A DNA stretch of 64,000 bases, taken from contig JAJIRX010001046.1 of NCBI GenBank assembly GCA_023853785.1, forward strand, positions 1 to 64,000, written 5' to 3'. A program made the translations under genes and the position numbers. Source of the stretch: Psilocybe azurescens (Eukaryota; Basidiomycota; Agaricomycetes; Agaricales; Agrocybaceae). Below, piece after piece: positions 35,575 through 47,998 of the stretch; position 1 is the stretch's first letter; each line of letters starts with the position of its first letter. The notes under the pieces are model-generated. The model saw only the letters and a list, made by a program, of their open reading frames with translations, was not told the origin of the DNA and ran no database searches.

Positions 35575-37300
35575 AACCAGTCTATATCCTCTCCAAAGGC
35601 CGCAAGCTCAACAACCGCATCGCACCGCCCAACACCTCCCGCGCACACAAAGACATCTTCGCCTAAGCCTTCTCCCCATCCTTCTCCCCTTCGCATTAAC
35701 CACACCCACACACTGCTGATCGCATGAGCCGGCCAAAACGCGAACGTCATCACGCCTGACAGATCCTGGGTCTTTAGTGTTATCTTGACGACGTCGGGAT
35801 GGGGCCCAGGAGGAATGCGATGTCCCTAGCGTGTGTGTGGGATGGGAGGTGGGAGGTGATGATGGAGTAAAAGGGAGGATGGGGATGAGGGATAGTTTTT
35901 TCGGGATATGGATACGAGGCGGGCGTAGGCGTATTGTAGGCGGGGCTTGGTGTCGCCTTCGAAGAATTTCATGCGATCCCAGTTGAACGTGTAGTTCCCG
36001 ATCCGAAATGAAATGAAAAAGAATCAACATCGAACAAAGACAAAGAAAAAGGAAAAGGGAGACGAAAAAGATAAGAGAATAACGCGCTCGTACGCACCTC
36101 TTCGTAACCATATCCTCGATCTTAACCCCAATAATCTCAATCTAAAGTGCCATCCCTCCGGACCCTGCACCGCATTATACTTCTCCTTGTCCTTCATCAT
36201 CTGTTCGTACATCACATTCCCCGCCTCCTTAACAATCTCATCCAAAAACACCATCGTGCCCTTCCTCGTACTCATACTCTGCACCAGCCAGTAGTTGATG
36301 TGCACGAGAGATAACGCTCAAGGTAAGTCCACTGGTTCGAGCACTTTTAAAAGATGCGCGAGGTGGAGGCCTTGTTGCGAGTAGCCAACACATATTATTT
36401 TGTCGAATTTGTACTTTCGTAGCACTCGATCGCGCCGCCGATGTTGCGCGTCAGGTAGATCGAGGTTCATCTGCATTGAAATGAGGATTGAGTGAACGAA
36501 CAGGGAGTGAAAAGAAGGAAAGACAGAAACTGAACGCACCTTTCTTGCGAACAACGGCCCTACCCAACTTCCACCTCTCCAACTCCACCTGCTTCGTCCC
36601 GTCCGACTCCGAAATCAAGCCCACGCCCCCTTATCCACCTCGCTCTCCCTGTATACACACCAAACTGCGCCCCGAACCGCTCATGTCTCTCCACACGCGC
36701 CAGTTCTTTAAGGCGTCTTCGTCGCCATATTCCATGAGCTTGAACCACATGCTTTGGCGGCGAGCGGGGCAGGTGGCGGCGTCTTTGTTGATGGCGACGT
36801 AAATATCGAAGAGGTACTTGATGGCGTCTTTCTTGAGCTTGGCTTGTTAGCTGTATTTTTCGAAGCCTGTGGCGATTAGGCCGAAATAATTGGAGGGTAT
36901 CAGCGAAGTACTGGATGTGGGCGTGAATGACATGGGGAGTGACGAAGAACAAAAGGTTGGGTGGGCAGGCGGTGGTATCGGAAACGAAAAATGCTCACCT
37001 GTGTGCCCCAATCCCCCACATAACTCATCGAGATGACCTCCCAACCTACACACCTTAGACAAGGTCGCGAGGAACGCGCCGATGATTGTGCTCCTCAGAT
37101 GCCTAACATAGACGGGCTTGACGGTGTTCGGCGACGAACTCGATGATGACCTTTTGCCCTTACCCAAGTCATTCGTGCCGTACTCCAGTTGCCCCGACGG
37201 CGCGTTGCACGTGAGGGTGTCCGTCTGGGTGAGCACCTCCCGGATCATGTTCATCGAGTTCACGCGGAAGTGGACGAAGCACTTGTCGAGCACGACGGAC
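35575..37300 (-). pseudogene. Arginyl-tRNA synthetase copy D (decayed)
   Basis: On the minus strand it begins LDKCFVHFRVNSMNMIREVLTQTD and QLEYGTNDLGKGK (37290-37150). It continues through VRHLRSTIIGAFLATLSKVC (HIGH region) and FGLIATGFEKYS (about 36860). From there it runs to the KYKFDKIICVGYSQQGLHLAHLLKVLE and SMSTRKGTMVFLDEIVKEAGNV blocks, then the C-terminal half near 35990-35580. Parts of the middle (the WRxWRE segment near 36720) are shortened, and the frame changes many times. Pyrimidine-rich introns remain at about 36110-36005 and 36545-36470. Only the first N-terminal exon is missing. Confidence 0.8.
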
Positions 37301-38768
37301 TCGACTCATTCGTCCGGTTGGAACTGTGCGGTACTAGTTGCGTTGAATAATTTTACTTGGCTTTGAATCGATCACGTGTCACATCTCAATGATCTCATAT
37401 TATCCCCTTTCGGGGAGTCCACGTTTGGTCCACGTTCAACGTTTCACCGGACCCGGCTTGAAAGAGGGCTTCAAGTCGGCGTAGCAGTAGCATTTCTTAC
37501 AATATAATGACAACCATGAGCCAACAGTAAAGTCAAGGTAAAAACAGTAGAAGTGTGAGCTATCCCAAACAATACCAAAACCTGTTTCCCTATTCAGTGT
37601 TAACGTAAATACCTTTTCCGGCGTCTCGTGTAACGGATCTGTCGTCTCCTGTGCCATTGCAGCGTTTGGAATGCCTACTACAAGTCTTATGTTATCTCTA
37701 TTCTCTTGCCCACAAAAATATTAGAAACGAGCCTCATTTTAAATGTGGTTTGCCTTCGGAAAGTCACATCATGATAGGTGTTATTTCAACTTATTTCGCA
37801 CGCGACACGAGGCAGTAAGTTGTTCCTTACCAGCGAATCGAGTCATCGAGGTGGCTAAAAATCAACATATTCTCAGTTCCAGGGTTCTGAGAGTATTGCA
37901 CAGCTTTGCTAGTCTATATAGCCGCCAATTAACGCCAATAACCCTGGAAACCATTTCAGGGAGTAACACATGGAATGTAATCATACTGAGCAAAACATAC
38001 CAATCAGAATTCACGACTGTTGGTGAAGCTTTTTCAATGGCGAAGCTAGAATCGAACTTGCAAGACCCCAAGAATGTGCTCCGCAATAATAGCATGGCAC
38101 AGTGCAGACGTACATAGCCACCGAAGGTGGATAAGTGGTTCTATTTTAGTTGATATACATGTTTGGTTTGAACGTGTTTGGTTTGAATATGCTTGGATAA
38201 CTGAATGCAAAATCCTATTATGCTCTAGACCCAGAACAAAAAACAGATAACCCCTGCCTCTGTATGTATGGCGAACATATTGCAAAAAAGGATACATGGG
38301 GGTAATGTTGAACGTCATTTGGGAGACAGAATTGCTTTTCAAGTAGGCATCATCACGAGGTGCAGTGGACGAGAGTAGGGCGGTACCCCGCGGCAACACA
38401 GCCAGGTGTATATTTAGCCCATGGCTGTTCACCAACTATGAAAGATTGTATGTTGGCACAAATAATGGGCCGAGTGTATATTGTTTTGAATGGGTCCAGG
38501 GTGTCGCATTCAGCTACGAAAGATTTACACCGCCTAAGATTTATGACCGATATAATCAATGAGTATTCATAGCAATGCTCACATGTACAGGCTTTGAATG
38601 ACGATCCAACTGACTCGATACACACCAAATTCCACAAATGAGGCTATGCTTGATGCCTTATTTCAACCTGCATGGAGGGCCTGTGCCCGTGAACGGACGA
38701 CACGACTTCTGTTCCCTCCTACTACATTGTACGCCATCGATAACATATCCTTTTGAATCCTCACAAAT
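37301..38768. other. Gap between ArgRS D and NACHT N4; no confident gene
   Basis: Open stretches occur on both strands at 37740-38435 but overlap each other. None shows family resemblance or convincing introns. The 3' end is the 5' flank of N4. Confidence 0.4.
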
Positions 38769-41010
38769 ATGACTACAAATGAGAAGGATCTCACAATCCG
38801 TTCTTATCAATCTCACATGTCGGGTATGCAGCAATTCCAAGGCGCGAGAAATGTCATGATTACCGGAGGAAGCATTCGACAAATAGTAGAAGGGAATTAC
38901 TACGAAGGAGGCAGGATGTAGGCGAGTGCCAGTAGAGGTTATATACTATATACACTGATTCTAGAGCAATAGGACTACACATTCTGGGGCAGCACATCGC
39001 AGCTGATGCGATGTATAACTCTGCCGAGCGGTTCCCTCCCCGAAATGCCACCCTGGCACTCGCGAGAAGATAATCAATGCTATACTCAGCTGGGTTAACA
39101 ATCCTACTCCCAAAGAACGGGCACTTTGGCTTAATGGACCAGCTGGAGCCGGAAAATCTGCCATCGCCCACTCAATTGCAGTACTTTTGCAGGAGATCCC
39201 CGAAGACAGTAAGTATGCCGGGAGCTTTTTCTTCACCAAGGATGCCATTGGACGTGGGGACGGGACAAAGTTATTCTCAACAATTGCATACCAGCTCGCC
39301 CTCAACTTCCCATCCTTCCGTGCCCAAATTAATGCTGCTATGCTCGATAATCCCACCCTTCCTACAAAATCCATCGACGTCCAACTCCAATACCTCATCA
39401 TAGAGCCATTACTGCATGTCAATGACTGGCCTGCGCATAGCACCACAGTTATTATCGACGGTTTGGATGAATGCGCCGGGTCGAAACAAATGCAGTCCGA
39501 AATTCTTTCACTCTTATCCAAGGCAATCATTGAGCACAATATCCCCTTCGATTTCTCATTGTTAGTCGCCCGGAGTACTGGATTTCCGATCTATTCGAAG
39601 TTGGACAGCTGGTGGACGTTACAAAATCACACTCTCTACGAGATGATATGAACGCGGATGTTGATATTGAGAAGTATCTTCGAAAAGGATTCAACAAGAT
39701 TTACGAGGAGAATATTCGAATAATGTCTTCTACCCTGCGTCCCTGGCCTCCAGTTCATATTATCCAGAGATTTGTCAGTAGTGCCTCAGGCCAGTACCTG
39801 TACGCATCCATTGTCCTGGAATTTGTTGGCGCCTCGTCCAATTTCTGCGACCCCCGAATACAACTCCGGATATTGACGACACCTGGACCACATCATGCAT
39901 CCGCATTTTCAGATCTCGATAAACTCTACGCCACCATCCTGTCATCATATCCTCGACCAAACACAATTAAACGTGTCCTTGGTGGTCTCTTGCTCGGAGT
40001 CAGCGAAAAAGCAATTCAGGAAATGCTGGGAGTGGATTCGGGAGAAATTCAACTCGTGTTCAGGGCCTTAAGCTCTTTGATCACAATATCCAACGTTGCA
40101 TACTCCGAGAAGTTCCGTGTGCTGGAGCTGATCTTCGGATCTCCATTGCAAGAGGCATCTATTTGGCTCTCTCACCTATCGTTCCGAGAATTTCTCTTGG
40201 ATGAGTCGAGGTCAGGAGAGTATGCAATTGATAGGAACGCTGTTCGGACTGAGTTTGTGTGTGCCATGCTTAAGCTCGGGGTCGATATTGTTCAGGATAG
40301 TCCACGGGCCGAGCGAATTATAGCACGGTAAGTGCCTTGGCATTATTGTTTATTCAAAATATGCAAAGGCACTGATGTAAACATATTCCGACAGCATCGG
40401 ACTATCAGTGTATCGTCGGATGCTCTCTAGACTTGAGGATATGGCGTCAGGGATGGCAGGTGATACCAGACCTATTATTGATTCATTAGAGTCGCTGTGC
40501 GAAAGCCTTCTCACGAGCTTCTCTCGTGGCAATCCTTCTCATGTTGCCCAACCAAGCCATCTGTACTGGTTTACGAGTACTGTTTTGTCTTTTCTTGCCG
40601 GGCTGAGATCTGTGTCGACCGAGGATGGTCCAAACTGGCACAACATACACATACATCTACTTCAATCTCTCACAGATGTTCTCAATGTTGCTCAAAAATT
40701 TTCAGCAAAGCAGATCATGGACAGATCACCCAAAAACTCAGCAACCTTTGCATACATCGCTTCATACAGTTCTGAATTTCATATCAGCTCAGAGCATAAA
40801 ATCCGCAATATCGAGGAGTCAATGGGTATCGATCTGGATACCATTATATCTGATCTCCAACACCTCCCTGATTTGATATGCCTTACTTTCTACCCCGGTA
40901 AACGAGGCTATGTTGTCTATATAAATACTGTGGGTCCAGTCTTTTCAGCCGTGCAGCATAAAATCGAAGGCCATGTCGGAAGAATCAACATGTTGGAGCA
41001 TGAGCCCATC
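38769..41010 (+). pseudogene. NACHT-domain NLR-like protein N4 (truncated, frameshifted)
   Basis: Exon 1 (start 38769, MTTNEKDLTIRSYQ, GARNVMITGGSIRQIV) loses one base near its end, and intron 1 would have a GC donor (GTAGGCGAG). Exon 2 lacks one C near 39041 and another in the C-run at 39541. It still shows Walker A GPAGAGKS (about 39145), FFFTKDAIGRGDGTKLFSTIAYQLAL, Walker B TVIIDGLDEC (about 39450) and the HIIQRFVSSASGQYLYAS block. Exon 3 from about 40396 reads MYRRMLSRLEDM...AKQIMDRSPKNSATFAYIA and TIISDLQHLPDL. Homology to N1-N3 stops at about 41010, where PIN-like sequence begins. The C-terminal third is absent, so this copy is a real pseudogene whatever the base-call quality. Confidence 0.85.
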
Positions 41011-41632
41011 GGGGGACAGAGGCTGAGGGGAAGGAAGGAGGGGATGGGGAGAAGAAGGGACAGGGGATAAAAAGGATCTGCTGCTCGTCGGGACACATTC
41101 GAATACAAAACAGACAAATAATGGGAAAAGGGACGAGCCTGGGAGGAAGCGAGATGAAGACGGTGCTTCTTGCGATCTCGACGTGCATTCTGCTCACGCC
41201 GCTTATGGCCCTTGTGACAAAGAGCAATTGGCATGCTGTGTTTGAGCAATGATTTTTTCTTTTCATTTCCGTGTGTTGTAAGGGCAGGATATATACGCCC
41301 TTTCCCTTTCTTTCTTTTGTCCTCTGTTTTGGGGGGGATTCCATAGCCCTCCTTTCTATGTTGTTTGGTCGCCGACTGTTCGTAATTCGTCTATCTCGAT
41401 CACCGTGACTGTCCTTCCCTTCTTTTCTCTCTCTCTTCCTCTGAGCAAGATTTTTCACTCGCCATATCTTTCATTTTGCGCAGCCCTATATTCGTTGTCA
41501 TCAACACCCTCCTTTTCTCCTCCCCGCCCGCGCTCTCTCGCGCAGATCACGTCCGCCGGCGTATCGGGCGGTTCGTTCGAGTGGCTCATCAGTCGGACCC
41601 TTTTAGAGCTATTGGCGGGGTAAGGTGGTAGG
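41011..41632 (+). pseudogene. PIN-like transporter fragment P3 (C-terminal half), fused to N4
   Basis: It shows KTVLLAISTCILLTPLMALVTKSNWHAVFEQ (41157-41252) and, after a gap, PPARALSRAQITSAGVSGGSFEWLISRTLLELLAG (about 41520-41622). Both are C-terminal PIN-like segments. The same two segments occur in the same order on the minus strand in P2 (near 43690-43560 and 43290-43190). P3 is thus an inverted partial duplicate of P2 placed where N4 is cut off. Confidence 0.65.
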
Positions 41633-43159
41633 GGATGGAGGCGGAGGCGGTTGTGCGTTGATGTGATGTGATTTAAGGTAGCGGGGGATGGTGGGGTGTG
41701 TTCTCGCAATGTGTGCTTTTGTTCTTTTTTCTTTCTCTTCGTTCTGCGACGCTGCAATTGCTGGGTTTATTGTTCAATTCCTTCATTCTTTGGCTCCCTT
41801 CATATTTCCGCTTGTCCGATCATGATACGTACTCTGTCGTCACTGCATACCACAGATAGAATTACATTTGTTTTCTGGCATTTTTAATTACTTCATTCAC
41901 GTACTTTACTGCCTGTAAGTTTTCTTACTGCTTTGATATGATAATGACAGTGCATAATGTGCCATTTGCGTTTGAGAGCTCGTTCAATTATTCTCCTTGA
42001 CACTGAGAGAGTAGACGAGGTATATTTCTAGAACGTACGTACATGTACATGGCAAGCAGTTAACGTCCGGATTCTGGGGAGAGCGCGAAGACGGTGAGTG
42101 ACGTAAGTTTTTTGGAGGATGGAACGGGGGAGGGAACACGATGATGGTGGACGTGCACTTGGACTGGGTGCTGTTGCAGGAGGATGCAACGGAGGATGTA
42201 ACCAACGGGCTGTTGGAGGGGCAGGGGATGCACCCGTTGTGTGCATGCGTATGTGTGCTGGGGGGGAAGGAGGGTAAGTAGATGATTTATACTGCCGCCA
42301 GCGGGATGTATGTGGAGATGGTCTTCATGGTATAATCGGGAGTGAGAAGGACAGGAAGGTGGAGCAAGGTTTGAATGGAAGGTGTGGGATGAAGACTCTG
42401 CAGGATTTACTTCTGTCGATTTGTCTGTGTTTGGAAAAGACTTAACAGTTGAGTTCATGGTTGGGTATGCATTCACAATTCCGGATCCGGAAGGATGTAT
42501 AGGACGGGCGGGAGTTGGAACGCCCGGTGAAGGATCCATCTAGTAGCGGAATAGATTTTATTGGATTTCTGTTATGGGACGATGAGCTAACAGAGATGCG
42601 GCTTCTTCGAACAGGATGTTGAGCATCCCAAGAGCAAGGCTTCATTTATTTTCGGGATCGCCTCACCGAGCACACGACATTATCACGTCCAACTCTCCAA
42701 TATTGGCAGGCATCGACGTAGTTTCGTCGATCCAGGTTCCCTGACGAAGCGGCACACTTCGCATTGTTATTATCATTTAAAGCAGTAAATGTAAAAAGTA
42801 TAAAGAACTACTAATAAGCGAGTAAATTAAGTAAAAATGGCAGAAAACAAGTTTGGGATTCTATGCGTGGGAATGCAGTGACGGACGAGTACGTATCACG
42901 ATCGGACCGTGAAGCAATGATACGAATAGGGGGCAAAGGAAAATGAAGCAATGAAGCAGGAAAATTTAACCCAGCAACCACAGCGTATTAGAAGCGATAA
43001 GCCAAAAAAACAAAAAACCACCATCGCTCCGCCACCTCAAATTACGTCGCCTCACACCCACCCGCATCTCTGTCCCCGCCATCCCCTCCCCCGCCACCTC
43101 ACTCTACCTCACCCGATCCTAAAGCACTGCCAACCACAACCCACCGAACACACTCCCCA
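41633..43159. other. Gap between the inverted PIN-like pieces; no confident gene
   Basis: On the minus strand, 42645-42060 is open in two overlapping frames with Pro/His/Ser-rich composition (..NPIKSIPLLDGSF.., HPSGSGIVNAYPTMN). It could be an unrecognised gene or chance; I see no family match or introns. The rest holds nothing I can support. Confidence 0.35.
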
Positions 43160-45082
43160 ACATACCATTCGGTATCAACACATAATGGCTCCAAAATATC
43201 ATGCGACTAATGAGCCGCTTAGACGAGCCGCCCGATGCACCAGCGGACGTGATCTGTGCGAGGGTGGGTGTGGGCGGGGAGTAGAGGAGGGTGCCGACGA
43301 CGGCGAATATCAGCCTACATATGTGATTAAGAGGAAAGGGGAGAGGGGGAATGATTGCCGATTTTTTGTAAGGATGAGAAAGGAAGGGGAAGAAAAGGAA
43401 AGCGAAGAACAGTAGAGTGATCGATCAAAGAACCATGAACGGTAAGCGATCGAATGACGAAGAAGGAAGTCCCCCAAAAAGATAAAATGAAATAAAGGAG
43501 AAAATATAAGGCGCATACATCCCACATAGGACATACCGAAATGAAAAAGAACCTAAAACACAGCATGCCAGTCGCTCTTCGTCGTAGGGACCAATGACAC
43601 CATCGACAGAGTGAGTAGCACATGCAGCGAGATTGCGAGCAGCACCATCTTCGGCTCACTCGGCTTCCAGCCCGCACCCTGCCCATCTGCTGTTCCTTCG
43701 CCACTATCCTGCATTTCCATATCTAAATGTGTCCCGAAGCGGAATAGATCCTTGACATGCTGTATATACCTCCCTATACCTCCCTCCTTTTTATCTCTTT
43801 CCCTTTCCTCCTCCCTTCCCTCCTCCCTCCCTCCAGCCCCCCCTCCCCCTCTCCTTCCCACCCCAAAAATATACAACTAGCGTCACCGGCACTACACAGT
43901 TCCCACACATCCCAACCGCCGAATTCACAGGCTATTATGCTCCAGCGCATATTGCAGCGGGGGTACCAAGGTAATGATGAGCGAGAGCAGGACGGGACGG
44001 CATAGAATGAGACTGTTTGGAATGCATGGTTCGAGAGGAGCAGCGTGTGTAGGGGATGACTGGGCAGAGAGTGGAGAGAAGGGAGGAAAGGAGGGAGGAG
44101 TGCGTGCTGGGAGGGTGCGGTATGGATGGGTAGGCGCTGTTCTCAAGGTCAGAGGTTTCATTGAGGTTGCGCTCGACTTCATTTTTATCCCCTTATCCTC
44201 ACTATCGCTCGTCTCCCCGTCCCTCGTACACCTCCAGCACCTCACGCCTCACCGTCCCAGCCCCAGCAGTGGAAGCACCAACGTCCCCAGCCCAGTACTG
44301 GAATGAGTTGTAGAACGTCGTGCTGCGCCTGCCAGGCTGCAGGGGATGTCTCCTACTGTTTCCAGCCCCTGCTCCTGTATCGTGTCCTTGTCCCTGTTCT
44401 ATTTGCGTTGGGGCCATTTGCTGTTCCGCGCGGATGTCGTGAACAATGACGTACCACCAAAGCACCAGGGACTCCCGAGGATGCAGTGATGCGAAGCGAC
44501 AAGGGCTCAGGAAACATTAACGACTCCCACGAACTGGCCTGCCACCTCTTCATCGACGCCGACTGTACGAGCGTCGAGCTCCACGCGTGCGTCCTTAAAT
44601 CATCTTCATCCCCATTTCCCTTCTGTTTGTCGTCGGCGAGTCCAAGAGGAGCGGCGTGCCCTCACCCTCGGCATTGGGATCTGTGTCGAGTCCGAGGACG
44701 GATGTAAACGGCGTGGTCGCGGATGAGAGGACGGGTGGTGCGAGGGTGGCGTCTGCCGTGAGGAGGCTTACGCTGTAGCCGTAGGACCTGTGAGAGGTGG
44801 TTAGCGGGATGCACGCGGGTGGGTAAGAGGACAGAGACAGCGATGGACGTTGGGGTATGACGAGAGAGATAGAGTGCATACAAAGGGGTGAAACATAGCA
44901 TAAAAACAAAACGAAAGCAAAAGCCACATACTATTATTCCAAGCGTAGTGGACATCATCAAATACATCAGCGCATTTCTTATTATCGTCCGAGCCCCATG
45001 CGAGGTTGGGCACCGAGACGACATAGCTCGGCATCAGCGCGATGGCGAGTCCGTTGGAGTTCATGAATATCGCGGCAGCCAT
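43160..45082 (-). pseudogene. PIN-like (auxin efflux carrier family) transporter copy P2, decayed
   Basis: The start at 45082 reads MAAAIFMNSNGLAIALMPSYVVSVPNLAWGSDDNKK. One base out of frame comes ALMYLMMSTTLGII, and a GTATGT donor opens an intron. The next segments are SVSLLTADATLAPPVLSS..VLGLDTDPNAEGEGTPLL (about 44790-44660), a Ser-rich central loop (44580-44250), KMVLLAISLHVLLTLSMVSLV..KSDWHAVF (43680-43555) and the C-terminal TLAQITSAGASGGSSKRLISRMIFW (43290-43190). This order matches full-length fungal PIN-like carriers: N-terminal helices, variable loop, C-terminal helices. Stops and frame changes make it inactive. Its 5' flank runs straight into ArgRS copy E. Confidence 0.72.
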
Positions 45083-45284
45083 TATGAAGCTCCTGACTGT
45101 GTGACTGTGTGAGAGTGAGTTGGGGTCAATTAAGTGCGGAGGGACGAGAGAGAGACAAGGGCGAGCAAGGTAGGATGCGGTGGGGAGTATTCAAAGCGCT
45201 TGTGAATGGGAGAGCAAGGAAACGACGGGACGAAACGCGAAGAGAAACGCGAATCGTGGAAAAGGATAACGAACACAGGGAAAA

Positions 45285-46723
45285 TGAAGCTTGTCCTCGT
45301 GCTCGTGCAGCACGTTCCCCACCTGCTTAATGATCTTGTCCAAAAACACCACCGCCATTTTCCTCATGCTCATTCCTTGTAAGAGCCGGTAGGTGATGTG
45401 CATGAGCGAGAACGCCCAGGGGAGCTCGAGCACTACAAAGAATTGGGAGAGAAGCAGGTCTTGTTGCGAGATAACGACGTAATTCATTTTATCAAATTTA
45501 TATTTCTCGTAGCGCGTGATTGCGCCGCCGATGTCGCGTGTCAGGTATACCAACGTTCCATCTGTGATGAAGGTTGAATGAAGGAACAGGAAGAGAGAGA
45601 AAAAATAAAGAAATGGAACGTACCCTTCTTACGAACAACGGATTGCCCGGCCTCCACTTCTCCAACTCCACCAGCTTCACACCATCCGACTCCGAAATCA
45701 AACTCATATTCTCCAACTTCTCCAGTGTCCCATCCATCGCCTCCTTTCCCACCTCGTTCTCCCTCGAACACACATCAAACTTCACATTCAGCCTCTCATA
45801 CTCCTTCTCATACTCCCGCACGCTCATCTCTCTCCACATGCGCCAGTTGCGCAGGCTATCTTGGTCTCCGTCTTCCATGTGCTTGAACAGGTTCAAGGCG
45901 GAGGCCTTGACGGCGGGCTCGGTCGATGCGTCTTTGTTAATGGCGGCGTAGATGTCAAAAGGTGCTTGATGACGTCTTTTTCGAGCCTGGCTTGTGAGCC
46001 GTATTTCGAAGCCTGCGGCGATTAGGCCGAACTAGGGAGACGAAGGGAGATGTCAGTGGGATATTTGAGGATTGGAATAGAAGACGCATGAAATGGCGAG
46101 GAGCAGGGGAGAAACAGAATAGAGGCAAAAGGGATTGGACGGAAAACAAAAACAAAGAGGTGAAAAAGAGAAGAATCTTACCTGTGTACCCCAATCGCCT
46201 AGATAGTTCATTGAGATGACTTCCAACCCACAAGCCTGATACAAACTAGCCAAAAACGCGCTGATGATCGTGTTCCGCAAATGCCCGACGTAGAACAACT
46301 GGGCGGATGTTTGGCGACCAGTACTCGATGTCGACCTTCTTACCATTGACCGAGTCGTTCGTGCAATACTTGGGCAGACCAGAGGGCACGTTGCATGTGG
46401 GGTGTCGATCTGGGTGAGAACTTGTTGTGTTCACGCGTAGTGGAGGATGGACTTGTCGAGCACGACGGACTCAACTCACTCGTCCGGTTGGAACTATGAG
46501 CAGCAAGGCTCAGTCAATTTAGTCGCACAAAATGTAAAAATAATAACCACGTACGTGTTTGATGACTTCAGCCGCTAGCTCTTCCAGCTCCCCAGGGATC
46601 CTGAATTGTGAGCGGCAGCACATTCGAAAGTTTTTGCGCGATAGCTATCCGGATCGATTTCAGGACACAGTTAGACGGATACGTACCTGAGACAGTGGGA
46701 AGTGGGGGCACGGATGACGCCAT
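45285..46723 (-). pseudogene. Arginyl-tRNA synthetase copy E (decayed, 3' truncated)
   Basis: The N-terminal exon starts at 46723 (MASSVPPLPTVSGTYPSNCVLKSIRIAIAQ). Then come [27 protein letters not shown] (about 46400-46300), the HIGH-region exon with [23 protein letters not shown] and [11 protein letters not shown] (46290-46180), and WRMWREMSVREYEKEYERLNVKFDV (about 45850-45760). These are followed by VYLTRDIGGAITRYEKYKFDKMNYVVISQQDLLLSQFF, GMSMRKMAVVFLDKIIKQVG and HEHEDKLHFPC, where it stops. The C-terminal domain is replaced by the flank of PIN-like copy P2. Frameshifts are near 45960 and 46310. Intron positions match copies B and D. Confidence 0.8.
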
Positions 46724-47079
46724 CCTGTTACTTTTAGTGTGTGGCGAGAGTCTTGTGAGTTTGTTGTAAGTCGACGTAGTGTTGCGTGCAAACGAAAGCG
46801 CCAGAGGTGTAAAAGCGCAGCAGAGAGATCTCTTGGCTGCATGAGGAAAGAGTGGGAGAGAATTGAGAAGAGTGAAAGGACGGCCAAATTGAATCGACAA
46901 GGTTGTCTGCAACAAATTTTGTGAACGTGAATGACGTGTTGGGATCCATCACGTGCAACATTTCTTCGCCAAATATTAGCCCCTTTTGGTGGAAAACGCT
47001 GACTCTGGAAGTCAGCGTAGTAACGTTTGGTGCATTATGATGACAACTATACATCAGTAGACAGTGAGAGGATATGTCA

Positions 47080-47998
47080 GTGCATGGCTAAAGGTGTTCA
47101 TTAATCGGTCGACCATATCAGTGTTAACACAGTCCTACACACAGGACAGAACACAGTAAAGCTGTTATCACGCTCACTTTGATTGTCACTTTTCTTACAT
47201 TTTTACTGCACTTTTGCACTGACAAAGTCACTTTGCGTGTCAAAAGTGAGAAAAGGTGACTTTGTTGACCAGCACTTCGAACAGTTGAAAAGTGCAAAGA
47301 ATGCGGGCACGTCGCCATCTCGGTTAAATGTAGTGACAACCGCATTTGGTAATGACTTTCTGACAAGAGAGCTTTATCACAGCCATGTCCATGACTCAAC
47401 CAAGTAAAGGTACTAGCATGTGTGCTAGTGATTCTATAATCATCCACTGAGTTGTATATTGTTTCAAACTGTGAGCATTTGACACAGCAAGAGCATTCCG
47501 TGAACCAAACCTGCTAACAACAACATTCTCACTTGAGCAGGCTTCAATATGAGAGCCCCATCGCAGACAAATTCGACATAGAAGGGGGTGATTTTACGGT
47601 GTCCAACCCAGTTTTGGGAATAGAATAGCACCGCCTTCCGGTGCATTGCATCCAACTCTCTCTGTAATGGGAGTTGCACTGTGTCTATTACTAAAGCTGT
47701 ACAGACATCTGTGCGGACTCCGTCGGAAACACAACACCGTTGTGTAGTCCAACTCTGTGATATACTGTGATAATGTACAGTGAGCGACATAGGTGAGTAC
47801 ATTCTTCTTCGTCTTTCCGCAGTCCAAATGGTGCCAAGAATATCAAGACTACTGGGGTGAAGATTAAGAGCAATTTGAGACATGTACAGGATGTGGTGGC
47901 TATTAATAGCAGTATTTATATCCAGCACATTGCAGTGCACGTCGCAACGTTGTACCGCATGAACTGACTAGGTCACATACCCGTGTGAATTAACTTAA
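47080..47998. repeat. Duplicated noncoding segment R, copy upstream of N3
   Basis: This uninterrupted version of the segment found at 22590-23426 plus 27276-27559. It preserves the empty insertion sites of the hAT element (about 47705) and of the mariner-type MITE (about 47998). It runs directly into the 5' flank of NACHT N3. Confidence 0.82.

Noticed and set aside
38000..38110. Possible minus-strand tRNA (a GTTCGATTC-like T-loop near 38050)
   Set aside because: No matching acceptor stem or anticodon arm could be folded around it.
42060..42645. Candidate minus-strand gene rich in Pro, His and Ser
   Set aside because: Two overlapping frames of similar length, no recognisable domain and no intron support; kept only as a note in the gap entry.
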